From Muribaculaceae bacterium (lineage in GTDB: Bacteria; Bacteroidota; Bacteroidia; Bacteroidales; Muribaculaceae), in contig JAKVKZ010000015.1 in assembly GCA_022484565.1 (NCBI GenBank), forward strand, positions 1-52,224: 52,224 bases of DNA, given 5' to 3'. Position 1 is the stretch's first letter. Every line of letters begins with the position of its first letter. Shown here piece by piece: positions 8,605 to 18,873 of this stretch. The translations under genes and the position numbers were made by a program. A model generated the notes under the pieces. The model was not told where the DNA came from and ran no database searches. It saw only the letters and a list, made by a program, of their open reading frames with translations.

Positions 8605-11600
8605 TTAATTATCCTTTTTTTTCAGTGAAACTATAAATAAAATGCCATCATTTGCATTATAATTAAACAATTTAAGATCCTTTGTATAATTAAATTCATC
8701 AAGTGAGGTACAATAATTATTATAGTCAATTCCCCATCCATGAGCTATGCCTCCATCAAATATGATGTCTAAGACGTAAGAATCTGATTTTATAGTTAGA
8801 CACCTTTCATGAGGTGTCCTGTCAAGTTCATTTATTAAGCAATTGACTCCAGTTAAATCAAAGAAACAGTCGGCTAATAAATCATTTCGTTCTTGCGCAG
8901 TTTGAAAATTGTCAGTTAGACTATTTCCGTAATTTTGTGAATTCATCAGATTTCTTGGAAAATTGCATTTGAAAGAATTCAAATTCAAGTCAAATGCTTC
9001 GCATAAAGAAGAAATATAGTTTGACAAAATCATGCATCCCAAGGGAGTATTCAAATATCTATCTGAATATGAAACATCCACTTTGTTGCCTTTAAGTTTA
9101 TCTTTTATTATCAGCCATCTATCTGGTTCAGCAGTTGTGGAATCCTTAAATAGTTTTTTAAGTGAAGAAAACGCATTAGTTAAGCGTTGCTTGAAAATAT
9201 ATTCATTATTTTCACTTAGGCTGTTTATTACAGATTCCATATCAATTGGCACAAGATTAAAATCAGGTACCTCCTGCGTGAAGTATATTTTATCGCATTC
9301 ACCCCATTTTGAATTAAAAGACAATCCAACATTTTTTCCAAAATACATATATTTTGAGCCATCATTCAACTCCAAGAGTATCAAAGGACTAAATATGGAA
9401 TTTAAAGATTCAGCAATACTAAATTTATACTTATATAAAATTTTCAGCACATTGCTCTGCCCGCTTAAATGCTTTAATTTCTCGTCTATTCTTCCAAGAA
9501 CTATAAATTCAATAGTACAATCATTTGTGAACAATGATTGATAAGGGAATACTAAGTCATCCCAATTTTCAATTTCTGAGGACACAAATATATATATATG
9601 CTTTACTCCTCTTCCATTTAGCAAGTAATATGTCTCTGTTGTGAAATCAGATGTTATTGTTGCAGCATCGCTATAAACCTTCTGCACTTCCAATGGCGCA
9701 GTCCTGCTCATTTTCTCCATTTTAAGCCATTGTATAGCTTTCCCCTTATCCAAATAATTCACATACCATTGAGTATTCTTGTTTATCAAGCAATTCAAAC
9801 ATGCTTTTTCACATTGGCATGAAGTTAAATCTTCCAAAGCCATGTCAAACACTGATGCCTTATAGTCTTGAAGAAGAGGTGAATATCCCGCACCACCTAA
9901 TGCTGTATCGTAAATGAAGACAGAATGATAATCACTATTATAACCAAATGAAATTTCGTCATCATGAATTCCCAAATATTTTGTCAGTTCTTGAGTTAAA
10001 ATTGCTGCTAATGAATACAATGTGATTTCATCGGTTATTAAACTATTGTTTGCATCAAAAAACTGAATTTCAATGAAATCAGTTTGATAGCTACCAACAA
10101 GCAGTACATTTCTGCGTATTGCGGAGCCATTATTTTCTCCTCCGAGGCATCTGTTACCCGCAAGTAGGTGTAAATGGTTAGAAAGTGGTGCCTTATCAGT
10201 ACTTTCACCATGCAGTTTTTCTTCTGCAACCATTCTTCCACAATAAGGACAGAGTGCAAACCCTTTTCCCTTGCCACTATTGTAGAAAAGGATTTTCGAA
10301 CTTTCACTATTGGCGCGCATTAATACTTTTGCTCCTGAATTATTGTTTCCCCAAGGTCTCATATTCAGGAGGATTGGTTGTATTAAATTAAAACTGTCAC
10401 CATTCTTAATCCTTTTGGGCATTGAATTATAATCCACGGAGAAACCTGCAGGTTCTACAATTTCAGTAAAATTGCCTTCCAATGAAGTGTTCTTTATACC
10501 CGACATTGAACCGTGTCCACAGTTTGGACATTGTGTTAAAGGTGATCCATAGGTAATAGTAGTATAACCACAAGAATGACATCGTTGTAAAATGTTTCTT
10601 TTAGCATTGTCGAATACAGTTTTTAAATATATCCCCGATGAGGTATAGCAAAGTTCATTTATCGTTATTTGTCTCCCAGGAGCATACATCGAAATTGCCT
10701 GACTTAAATGTTGATTGATTTCATTCCTGTTTTTTTGCCTATCTTTCACATCATTTGTGAACGGAACAAGACCTGTAGGCATTCCCGCACTCGGAATAAA
10801 ATTGTTCTCCGCCATAAAGCTAAGAAGAAAACTGTTTTTGTAATTATTTATTGCTCTTGTGATAGCTGCTATTTGCTGCCTGTTTTCATTGTGGTCAATA
10901 ACGCTTTGATATGCAGCTAATCTTGATTTATATTCATTTTTGATGTAATCAAGTTTCTCTATACAGGTACTTACTGCTTGGCTAAACGGAATATTAGCCA
11001 TAGCGGTATTTAGCACTAAGTGGTTATATCCTGTTTCATACATACTCGGAGCATCTAATACCTTTCCTAAAAAGATCTTGAAGCTATCGTATATGATTGG
11101 ATTTTTGTCAAAGAAGTCGCTAAGTCTAAGTGTTACAGTGAAAGCATCACAGTTAGAAACAACGAATGATGAAAATAATAAAGAATCAACATGCCGTTGA
11201 ACAAGTTGGAAACTTTCAAACTTTATTACTGGTAGCTCATTATCATGTGAAAGCATTATAGAAGGATTCTTCCATGATGAAATGCCTATAGGAGTCGGTG
11301 GGCAGAATGTCACTGCGACTGATTGAGTCTCATTACGTCTGCCTGCTCTTCCTGCTCGTTGTTGGTAATTTGATGGCTTAGGTGGCACGTTATTCATTAC
11401 AACCTCTTCCATTCCACCAATATCAACGCCCATTTCCATTGTTGTAGAGCATGACAGTATATTAATATGGCCATCTTGAAAATCTTTTGCATAGCGATCA
11501 AGGACATCTTGGCTCTGTTGTGCTGAATGTTCAGCAGCAATAAAAATAGGAACATGCAAATAAATGTTTTCGAGAATAGTGGAATAAACACCCGCTGCTT

Positions 11601-14600
11601 TTTGCGCTATTAAATTTTCATCTATCCAGTTTAATATATCTTTATCCGACACATCCTTTTCTTCTCCCAATGGACTTACTTTCTTTTTATTGGCAAATGG
11701 AAAATAGGCATAACACAATGGTTGGTCTTCTTCAATTTTGTATCGTTTAAAAGTCGATTCATTATAGTATCCAGTAATTCGAGGACTGAATCCTTTTAAG
11801 AGCGTGGTTACAGGTATATTATCCACCGGGCATAGCCAAGCTTTATCTATTAATTGCAATTGCACCTTATTTCCATCCAGCAAGTCCAATAAATATCCAT
11901 GATGCTCTTTATCATTTTCTTCAAGCATGTAGTCTCGTATGAATTTCCATGCCTCAGCAAGAATATGATTAACGATGTTTTCTTGCTCCAAAGTTATTGA
12001 CTTTACAAAACCCATTGCAGCGCATAGCAACAGAACTATTCTGTGTTGTCTCTTTTTAATCGTTCTTGCAATACTGACATTACCTATCCACTTACTCACA
12101 TTAACTTTTTTGCCTCCAACCATATAGGTTGACGTGGAATCAACTGGATAGATATTAAAGAATCTTCTGTTTTGGGTGAGATAATTGCTGAATGAATCAG
12201 CTATCTTATAATGTTTTCCGGCCCTAATAATATAATCAATGCAAATCGTCAGAAAATCTTGCCACTCTTTTTCATTAAAATATGATTTTGCACATTCAGG
12301 GACTCTTGCCATACTTATCGGAGGATATACAAGCTTAACTAATCCCAAGGTTTCAAGAGAATTTGAACGTTTTGGAATCCATCCAAATTGATCTAAATAC
12401 ATGGAATCTAAATAATCGGATATGTTTCGATACATCCCCTTTTTCAAACTGCTAAGATGCCCAAATAATAATTGCAATTCTCTATTTTGGATATTCGTTT
12501 TGATGTCATGCCATGCTATCGATTTATAATTTGGTTTTTCTTCCATAATACTCTTTAATGAAGAATATTTTTTTTGTTGAAAAGGCATTAATTCTTCACC
12601 TCTCTCGATTTTTTCATTGTAGAAACTAAATTCCTCCATTTCCTCTCCATTCAATGGCTTGGGTCTGGCTTCTTTCGAAAGATAATGAAATATTGATGAC
12701 CTAATCCAATTTCTTTCAACGTCTTGATTGATTTGCATTGCAATGTTTGCGGAACCTTGCCGATTATCCATGAATGACAGATATTTTCTTCCACCAAACA
12801 CACAATCCGTATCGGTATTATTCTCAATTGGGTCTGCATTTTCCAATAGTGTCTCCGAAAGAATACGACTTAAAAACGCTGCACTCGCACGAAAATATTT
12901 GGTATCACCAGCAACAACTTTACCGCAATAAGGGCATGCAGCTTTCCCATTTTCATTTGTGAATTCTTGAAAAGCCGAATCACTACCATGTGTTGATGTT
13001 TCTATTTCTCCATTTTCTATCGACACTTCCATAAGGCTGTTGCCATTAATTGGAGAATCTTTCACGCCTTTACATAAAGCAAAAAGATGATAATGACTAT
13101 CTCCTCTTCCATTTTCTTCTGTCTCATGAAAATCTTCATTTTCATCGTCAGAGACATCGGCAAAAATTTCATTATCAAGTGAAATATCATTTGTCCTCAT
13201 CCTTATTTTTGAGCCATTTTGTTCTCCTATAACTAAAAGTTCCCCGCATTGTGGACATGTAGCCACTTCCAATAATGGTTGATTACATTCATGGCATAAT
13301 GTACTCTGAAATGTAGTAAGGCTCCCAATATCAACTCTTCTGCCCTTGTCATTTTCACAATTTGGGTTAACACAAACATATACTCCGTTAATTGACCTAA
13401 TGAAAAAATGTGCTCTTGTTGGCAACAACGCACCATCTCCCGAGTTGTATATATTATTAATTCTCTTACCGAGAGCGTCTATTATTTTTAATTTCTCATC
13501 TATGGATTTTACATTGCATATTGATGACACTATTTCACTGGCAGTTAAGCAACTCGTGTTGTTGAGTTTCCTTCTTAGGTTTTTAAGCGTGTTGATATTC
13601 AATTTTGCTTTATAGGTAGCATTAAACTTCTTAATAACTGCTTTTGCCTCATCTTCATTTAAGTCTGGTATGATTCTTTTTCCATCAATGACGTCAATCT
13701 GCTCAGTGTCTTTCCCTGTAAGGTTTGAAATGAAATTTATTAGTTTCCTTTCTGCGTCTGCGTCTTTAGCGTTCCCTATTGTTGCCGAAGTTATGGCAAA
13801 ATTCACGTCTTCTATATTTACTTCAAACGCGTTTAGAATTCTTTTTATTTGCAGAGCTAATTCTGATGCTGCAGAGCCTGAATATGAATGGGCTTCGTCT
13901 AAGAGAATCCATCTGAGTTTCCCCTTTGATTTATTTATTATTGATTGATCCTCTGGTCGGACAAGCATATAATTAAGCATCGTAGGGTTCGTAAACAGAA
14001 TCTGAGGCGGATTCTCTTGTATTTGTTCTCGGTAAATTAGCTGTGGATATGCTTCATTTTCCGTCGTTTGTATCAACGAATGCTGTATATCTGAACGTCT
14101 TTTAGTGTTTCCATTATAAACTCCGTATGTAATTTTAGGTGAGAGCGCATTGCACCACGCATGAAGCCTGTTTTGCTGGCTCTTCATGAGCGCATTCAAT
14201 GGGTATATGAAAATCGCTCTAACTCCTTCTTCGTCTACTCCATTAATATTACGCCACAAATCCTGTAATACAGGCAACATAAAACATTCAGTCTTTCCAG
14301 AACCTGTACCAGTAGTAACAACAATCGTTTTCTTCTTTTTTAATAGACTTTCCCAGCTTTTTGTTTGGTGGGCGTATGGTTTTCTGCTTGCAGGGAAAAC
14401 AAATTCTCCACCAACTTTGCTCGTATCGGAAATCATTTCCGCAAATTTTTTATCTATCACTTTCAATAATGTGGAATGTTCCATAAATGTATTTTCTGAA
14501 CATTTCCAAGGGAAAACTGATTCAAACACAGGCTCAGCAAACAATTTCTCTTTGTCTGTTAACAACCAACGTAGATATTCTTGTTCTTTACCACGACCTT

Positions 14601-14670
14601 TTGTCCATAAAGAGACAAGAGAATTTATCATTATTCGATTCGCTCTTGAATAAAAATTAGAATAGTCCAT
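8605..14670 (-). CDS. druE: DEAH helicase with DUF1998, DruE-like (Druantia)
   Basis: 2021 residues. Helicase core: Q-motif-like region YAHQTKSW (99-106), Walker A GTGSGKT (121-127), DEAH (258-261), SAT (295-297), and in the second RecA domain SCSTTMEMGVDIGG followed by the arginine-finger motif QRAGRAGRR. Several Cys pairs follow: CVNPNC with CHEC and CPQCG (about 430-475), CPYCGK, CHSCG with CPNCG, another CPYCG, and a final DUF1998-type cluster C-x-C-x3-C-x2-C after GGAGYSPLL. A C-terminal extension of about 400 residues has no motif I recognise. Size, domain order and the large upstream partner fit DruE of Druantia anti-phage systems; MrfA/YprA-type helicases share the DUF1998 domain but are far shorter. 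Its ATG lies one base after the upstream stop, implying coupled translation. The region is clearly AT-richer than flanking genes, suggesting transfer. Confidence 0.82.
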   Translation of the reverse strand: MDYSNFYSRANRIMINSLVSLWTKGRGKEQEYLRWLLTDKEKLFAEPVFESVFPWKCSENTFMEHSTLLKVIDKKFAEMISDTSKVGGEFVFPASRKPYAHQTKSWESLLKKKKTIVVTTGTGSGKTECFMLPVLQDLWRNINGVDEEGVRAIFIYPLNALMKSQQNRLHAWCNALSPKITYGVYNGNTKRRSDIQHSLIQTTENEAYPQLIYREQIQENPPQILFTNPTMLNYMLVRPEDQSIINKSKGKLRWILLDEAHSYSGSAASELALQIKRILNAFEVNIEDVNFAITSATIGNAKDADAERKLINFISNLTGKDTEQIDVIDGKRIIPDLNEDEAKAVIKKFNATYKAKLNINTLKNLRRKLNNTSCLTASEIVSSICNVKSIDEKLKIIDALGKRINNIYNSGDGALLPTRAHFFIRSINGVYVCVNPNCENDKGRRVDIGSLTTFQSTLCHECNQPLLEVATCPQCGELLVIGEQNGSKIRMRTNDISLDNEIFADVSDDENEDFHETEENGRGDSHYHLFALCKGVKDSPINGNSLMEVSIENGEIETSTHGSDSAFQEFTNENGKAACPYCGKVVAGDTKYFRASAAFLSRILSETLLENADPIENNTDTDCVFGGRKYLSFMDNRQGSANIAMQINQDVERNWIRSSIFHYLSKEARPKPLNGEEMEEFSFYNEKIERGEELMPFQQKKYSSLKSIMEEKPNYKSIAWHDIKTNIQNRELQLLFGHLSSLKKGMYRNISDYLDSMYLDQFGWIPKRSNSLETLGLVKLVYPPISMARVPECAKSYFNEKEWQDFLTICIDYIIRAGKHYKIADSFSNYLTQNRRFFNIYPVDSTSTYMVGGKKVNVSKWIGNVSIARTIKKRQHRIVLLLCAAMGFVKSITLEQENIVNHILAEAWKFIRDYMLEENDKEHHGYLLDLLDGNKVQLQLIDKAWLCPVDNIPVTTLLKGFSPRITGYYNESTFKRYKIEEDQPLCYAYFPFANKKKVSPLGEEKDVSDKDILNWIDENLIAQKAAGVYSTILENIYLHVPIFIAAEHSAQQSQDVLDRYAKDFQDGHINILSCSTTMEMGVDIGGMEEVVMNNVPPKPSNYQQRAGRAGRRNETQSVAVTFCPPTPIGISSWKNPSIMLSHDNELPVIKFESFQLVQRHVDSLLFSSFVVSNCDAFTVTLRLSDFFDKNPIIYDSFKIFLGKVLDAPSMYETGYNHLVLNTAMANIPFSQAVSTCIEKLDYIKNEYKSRLAAYQSVIDHNENRQQIAAITRAINNYKNSFLLSFMAENNFIPSAGMPTGLVPFTNDVKDRQKNRNEINQHLSQAISMYAPGRQITINELCYTSSGIYLKTVFDNAKRNILQRCHSCGYTTITYGSPLTQCPNCGHGSMSGIKNTSLEGNFTEIVEPAGFSVDYNSMPKRIKNGDSFNLIQPILLNMRPWGNNNSGAKVLMRANSESSKILFYNSGKGKGFALCPYCGRMVAEEKLHGESTDKAPLSNHLHLLAGNRCLGGENNGSAIRRNVLLVGSYQTDFIEIQFFDANNSLITDEITLYSLAAILTQELTKYLGIHDDEISFGYNSDYHSVFIYDTALGGAGYSPLLQDYKASVFDMALEDLTSCQCEKACLNCLINKNTQWYVNYLDKGKAIQWLKMEKMSRTAPLEVQKVYSDAATITSDFTTETYYLLNGRGVKHIYIFVSSEIENWDDLVFPYQSLFTNDCTIEFIVLGRIDEKLKHLSGQSNVLKILYKYKFSIAESLNSIFSPLILLELNDGSKYMYFGKNVGLSFNSKWGECDKIYFTQEVPDFNLVPIDMESVINSLSENNEYIFKQRLTNAFSSLKKLFKDSTTAEPDRWLIIKDKLKGNKVDVSYSDRYLNTPLGCMILSNYISSLCEAFDLNLNSFKCNFPRNLMNSQNYGNSLTDNFQTAQERNDLLADCFFDLTGVNCLINELDRTPHERCLTIKSDSYVLDIIFDGGIAHGWGIDYNNYCTSLDEFNYTKDLKLFNYNANDGILFIVSLKKKDN

Positions 14671-14671
14671 G

Positions 14672-17600
14672 TTATTTGTTTATATTTTCGTAATAACCAA
14701 TAGCTTTGTATAAGATTTCGGTATATACGGGAAGTTGATATATTCTGTAGAAATTAATTATTCTGCGTGTTTCGGCATTTTCTTTCAGCCATAATTGCTC
14801 ATTAAGGTATTTATTACTCAATGCTTCTGCTATTTTTATGGGAGATAAAATTGCTGTTTTATAAAAGTCTCTTTCACCTAAATCCAAGTTTTTCAAAATA
14901 TAAGTTTCAAGATTTATCTTGCTGCATGGCAGATCTTCATTACCCATAGAAACGCCATGTATTAATGACCTATATCTCAATAAATCATTGTTGTTGAATT
15001 TAGAAACTTGTTGTGTGCAGTTTGGAATCAAAATATAATTAGATATATATTCAGTATAAGATGAATCTAATTCTGTGTCAAAAATTGTTTTTATGAACTC
15101 AATAAGTCTCTTAGAAAAATATACAAATTCTTCAGTAGAAATATTCCCTAAGAAATCACTGAATACTTCGCACCACAAATCATAGCATATCCAATGCAAT
15201 GATATCGCAAACTCATTTGTGAATCGATTAAACTCAGGCACAGAATCTTTACCATAGAAATAAAGACCAAGTACAAACTTAATAATTAGAATTGGATTAT
15301 TCGAAATTACAGTAAAGCAATCAAAAGTCTTAAAATACAAATCATTGTCAATTACAATTTTGTAGCAATTAAAAACTTCTTGCCAATGCAATCCAGACAC
15401 AGCTTCTTTGCTCAAATCGCGATTCCAATTAAATAGCCTTTGAGAGCGCATTCTATGCCTGTTTTCAATGGAATCATCAGGGTCATCCAAATTGTAATAT
15501 CTTGGTATGATTCTTTGCTCATCGCCTGCCTCTGAAAAAATGATATATTCAGGATTCTCTTTCAATGAATATGGGAAAGTGTAATATCCAGTTCCAGAAT
15601 CATGTTCCACTGGTATTACTTCTCTATTTTCTTTAGTGACATTTAATGGATACGCTAATAATGAACATTGTTTGGCGATATTTACACTGCCACCATTTAA
15701 TGTACTAAAGCCTATAATGTGACACTTACCATTTTCGTCAACAACCGTATCCAGCGAATGCCTTTTTATGTATACTATATTCGTATCATAATTCGAACTC
15801 TGAAGTGAAACTTTAATACTTGAATCCCTATCAAATATGTTTATATCGTACATGACGAACATTCGTTTGATGAAATCTTCTAAATCGCTAAGTTGACTAA
15901 TGCCTGTATGTACTTCTTTTATCAGAAATTTAGATTCGCCAACTTCATCTTTCAGGTTACAATAACTGACCATTGCGGTGACTTTCCCCACTTGTTGTGC
16001 AAAAATATGATAATCAAACAATCTGTTTAGGCTAATATATGAACCGTCATCAACTATTTCATTGTACCCTTTCAAGATACATAATCCCTTGAATGGAGAT
16101 GCAATTATTAATTTTAGCGTTGGGTTATTATTGTATGTGAAATAGAATGTACATGTAGTTGGGAACGAGGACATATCCGATTGGCGCTCTAAATGGAATG
16201 AATTTGGTGTATCATTGTCATTTATAATTATGTTGTCTTGTTTTTGTGCACTTACAATCATTCCTCCAACATCATGGAATTCGACTTCCGCACTGTCAAT
16301 AGTTTCATTATATGATTTGAAATTCAATCCACCAATATAATAAAAAGATGTTATTACGGATTCATTATCAGGCAATAATATTTTTATGTCAATTATACCA
16401 TTAGATAAGTTAGAATCCTCATCCATAATTTCCCAGTCTTTCCCCTTTCTTGTTCGATAATATGTCTTAAATTTGGCATTTACCATATCACCATTTTCAT
16501 CGTAAATGCTTATTGCTGGGAGTTTATCTAATAATTTGAAATTGGATTCCTCAATCCAGTCAACAAATATGTTTCGGAAATCTACTTGATATTTTGTGAA
16601 TTTATTATTGAAGGTACGTTCTTCATTAGTTTCTGTGTTAATAAGAGTAGCTGAATTTGAGAACTCAATATAGCACATTTTTTGATTGTTTATCGCACAT
16701 TCAATTATTGCATTATCTCTTGATTTCCACGGTGCATTAAACACTATAATGTTTTCAGTTGAATTTTTAGTGTTTCTTTGGACAAATATATTATCGAATT
16801 TTTGGAACACTTGTGGAACTGAAAAATCAGGAGGGCAGCAATTTGGTACAGTTAAGTATTTTCCATCATTGTCATTTAAAATGAGTTTGACCTGAATCAT
16901 TACTTCGCCATGCCATAAAAAATCATGATTTTGATTATCTATCATACAATACTCAGAAATGCTATCCTCTTCTGAATAGAGATTCCTTTTGTACTTTGCT
17001 ACAAATTTATCCGAGACATAGATGTCAAAAGTATATACGGTTAAAGGTATATTGACAACTGTTGAACTAATGCTCTTGGGTAATGAGATCGAATAATACA
17101 ATTGAGATTTATCATTATTTAATTTCAAATGCCATTGGCAGGAAAACAGGCTTTTAGATTTTCTCCGTACACATTTCTTCAAGCAGTCAGCTAAATCTTT
17201 AAATCTTTCATCGTCAGTACTGAATGGCAACAAGTCCATTCTGCTTTCTATAATTGCATGTGCAATCTGCAAACTTAAATCAAAAATCTGCTCATTTTGA
17301 AAAGATTTAGGCAAATAGGTTATACAAGACAAACTTGATATTAATGATGAATCACTCCAATCAACATATCTATTTGACAATTCACTGATAATTGCCTGTA
17401 AAAATCGGGTGTAACTACTCCAATTTTCCTCTTTTACAATATAATTTATGGGAAGGCCACCTTGGAGTAATAATGTTCTGAAAAATTCATTTCTTTTCCC
17501 CCTTATGAAATTTTGGTGCCAATTTCTAAAAGCAGTTTTCGCTAAATTAAAAAAGTATTCTGAATCATGAATGCCTAACGAATTTGCTATTTCAATTTTA

Positions 17601-17794
17601 CTTGGAATACCTCCATTAAATTTTCTCTTCCACCATTCAGCATAGTAAAAAGCAGCTTCTCTGCCATAATTTTGCAGAGTCTTTTGTTCATTGGCATTTT
17701 GTAATGTGGCACAAAGTCTCGAAAAATCAGTATCCGACAATTTTGTTTTCCATAAAGGGAAACGAGGGCTTTCAATTTTATCAGAATAACTCAT
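14672..17794 (-). CDS. druH: large partner of the helicase, DruH-like (type III Druantia)
   Basis: 1040 residues from the ATG at 17794; a TTG start at 17848 would lie upstream of the TAGCTTTG promoter element and is rejected. I see no catalytic motif. An N-terminal helical part (about 1-200) contains FYYAEWWKRKF. A long beta-rich middle (about 230-780) looks like several immunoglobulin-like or beta-sandwich units. A helical C-terminus (about 790-1040) is rich in aromatic residues. There is no signal peptide or membrane segment. In type III Druantia a DruH protein of roughly this size is encoded with DruE, and here the stop codon is one base from the helicase start. The assignment rests on this context and size, not on a recognised DruH motif. 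An alternative is an uncharacterised helicase-associated defence protein. Confidence 0.65.
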   Translation of the reverse strand: MSYSDKIESPRFPLWKTKLSDTDFSRLCATLQNANEQKTLQNYGREAAFYYAEWWKRKFNGGIPSKIEIANSLGIHDSEYFFNLAKTAFRNWHQNFIRGKRNEFFRTLLLQGGLPINYIVKEENWSSYTRFLQAIISELSNRYVDWSDSSLISSLSCITYLPKSFQNEQIFDLSLQIAHAIIESRMDLLPFSTDDERFKDLADCLKKCVRRKSKSLFSCQWHLKLNNDKSQLYYSISLPKSISSTVVNIPLTVYTFDIYVSDKFVAKYKRNLYSEEDSISEYCMIDNQNHDFLWHGEVMIQVKLILNDNDGKYLTVPNCCPPDFSVPQVFQKFDNIFVQRNTKNSTENIIVFNAPWKSRDNAIIECAINNQKMCYIEFSNSATLINTETNEERTFNNKFTKYQVDFRNIFVDWIEESNFKLLDKLPAISIYDENGDMVNAKFKTYYRTRKGKDWEIMDEDSNLSNGIIDIKILLPDNESVITSFYYIGGLNFKSYNETIDSAEVEFHDVGGMIVSAQKQDNIIINDNDTPNSFHLERQSDMSSFPTTCTFYFTYNNNPTLKLIIASPFKGLCILKGYNEIVDDGSYISLNRLFDYHIFAQQVGKVTAMVSYCNLKDEVGESKFLIKEVHTGISQLSDLEDFIKRMFVMYDINIFDRDSSIKVSLQSSNYDTNIVYIKRHSLDTVVDENGKCHIIGFSTLNGGSVNIAKQCSLLAYPLNVTKENREVIPVEHDSGTGYYTFPYSLKENPEYIIFSEAGDEQRIIPRYYNLDDPDDSIENRHRMRSQRLFNWNRDLSKEAVSGLHWQEVFNCYKIVIDNDLYFKTFDCFTVISNNPILIIKFVLGLYFYGKDSVPEFNRFTNEFAISLHWICYDLWCEVFSDFLGNISTEEFVYFSKRLIEFIKTIFDTELDSSYTEYISNYILIPNCTQQVSKFNNNDLLRYRSLIHGVSMGNEDLPCSKINLETYILKNLDLGERDFYKTAILSPIKIAEALSNKYLNEQLWLKENAETRRIINFYRIYQLPVYTEILYKAIGYYENINK

Positions 17795-17835
17795 ACAAAA
17801 CAATTTTGAATTATTATTAATCAGTCTTTCAACCT

Positions 17836-17843
17836 CAAAGCTA
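17836..17843 (-). promoter_or_regulatory. -7 element of the helicase operon
   Basis: Minus-strand TAGCTTTG matches TAnnTTTG. Transcription would begin about 17830, ahead of the ATG at 17794. No good -33 element is seen. Confidence 0.5.
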
Positions 17844-18000
17844 AGCAATAATTCTTAGACTTAAAAATAAAAGTTAAATAAATCTCAATTTACTTACAAT
17901 ATAATCGTAACTTGGTATAATCATACAAATATAGTTTCCAAACTCATACCAGCACATCCATATTTAATCACAACACAATATTCGCACAAAGTCTCAATAA

Positions 18001-18023
18001 TTGAAAATTATTCATTATCTTCG
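18001..18023 (+). promoter_or_regulatory. promoter for rpiB
   Basis: TTG at 18001-18003 and TATCTTCG at 18016-18023, one base off the -7 consensus and with a short 12-bp gap. The ATG is 24 bp downstream. Confidence 0.45.
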
Positions 18024-18047
18024 AAGCACAAAAATCGATACAACGCT

Positions 18048-18500
18048 ATGTCAATACTTAAAGATAATGTGCCGGTGGGTTTATGCAGCGACCACGCTGG
18101 CTACGACACAAAAATGGCTGTGATTGAATATCTGAAAAGTCAAGGAATTGCCTACAAGGACTTTGGAACTTACTCCAAAGAGAGTTGCGACTATCCCGAC
18201 TTTGCCCATCCATGCGCAATTGCCGTGGAAAACGGGGAATGCTATCCCGGAATAGGAATATGCGGAAGCGGCGAAGGGATAAGCATCACACTGAACAAGC
18301 ATCAGGGCATTCGCGCAGCATTGTGCTGGATTCCTGAAATCGCTCATCTCGCTCGTCAGCATAATGACGCAAATGTGCTGTGTATGCCGGGCCGATTCGT
18401 GAGCAACGAGGAGGCGATAGCGATGGCCAAAGAATTTTTCAGCACTCCGTTTGAAGGAGGCCGACACCAAAGAAGAATTGATAAGATTCCTGCAAAATAG
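18048..18500 (+). CDS. rpiB: ribose-5-phosphate isomerase B
   Basis: 150 residues, the normal length. The LacA/RpiB signature is clear: SDHAGYDTK near the N-terminus (residues 14-22), CDYPDFAHP, then GICGSGEGISITLNK with the catalytic cysteine, and RQHNDANVLCMPGR. The enzyme interconverts ribose 5-phosphate and ribulose 5-phosphate in the cytosol, in the pentose phosphate pathway. It is a single gene that converges on folB, with only 7 bp between the two stop codons, so the two transcripts must overlap or share a terminator. No obvious intrinsic terminator fits in that gap. Some relatives isomerise other sugar phosphates such as allose 6-phosphate. Confidence 0.94.
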   Translation: MSILKDNVPVGLCSDHAGYDTKMAVIEYLKSQGIAYKDFGTYSKESCDYPDFAHPCAIAVENGECYPGIGICGSGEGISITLNKHQGIRAALCWIPEIAHLARQHNDANVLCMPGRFVSNEEAIAMAKEFFSTPFEGGRHQRRIDKIPAK

Positions 18501-18507
18501 CTGAAAA

Positions 18508-18873
18508 TCAGAAGCTGAATTTCACACTAACATTCGCTGACGACAATTCCGACTTAAATGGAGGTGCGATTTTTCCGATGGAAATCTCGCCTGAGGTGAT
18601 TTGCGGAAATTCGGCGTGAAGTGCGCTAATTATGCGTCCCGCCACATTTTCAAGGAGCTTGCTGGGCTTTTCCATCTCTCGGTAAACAATGGCATAGACT
18701 GCCGAATAATCAAGAGCATCGTCAAGTGCATCACTCTGCATGGCTTTATCCATGGGATAATCCACCCGCAGCGAAACCACAAACTCATTACCCACCTTGC
18801 GCTCCTGCGGCATAACTCCGTGCATGGCATGGAACCGCATTTCGCTAAGCGTCACCGAGCCGTTTACGTTCAT
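18508..18873 (-). CDS. folB: dihydroneopterin aldolase
   Basis: 121 residues from the ATG at 18873, selected because it overlaps the stop codon of the upstream lipoprotein gene (ATGA) and fits the family; an in-frame start at 18894 would add seven residues. Family motifs are MHGVMPQERKVGNEF near the N-terminus, containing the conserved glutamate, LDYSAVYAIV in the middle, and KIAPPF at the C-terminus with the catalytic lysine. FolB converts 7,8-dihydroneopterin to 6-hydroxymethyl-dihydropterin and glycolaldehyde in cytosolic folate synthesis. Coupling to a surface lipoprotein gene has no obvious functional reason. Confidence 0.93.
   Translation of the reverse strand: MNVNGSVTLSEMRFHAMHGVMPQERKVGNEFVVSLRVDYPMDKAMQSDALDDALDYSAVYAIVYREMEKPSKLLENVAGRIISALHAEFPQITSGEISIGKIAPPFKSELSSANVSVKFSF

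Noticed and set aside
9032..9541. Plus-strand ORFs inside the large helicase (also 14186-14653)
   Set aside because: Antisense to the helicase, Ser/Leu/Phe-rich shadow translations, no start signals.
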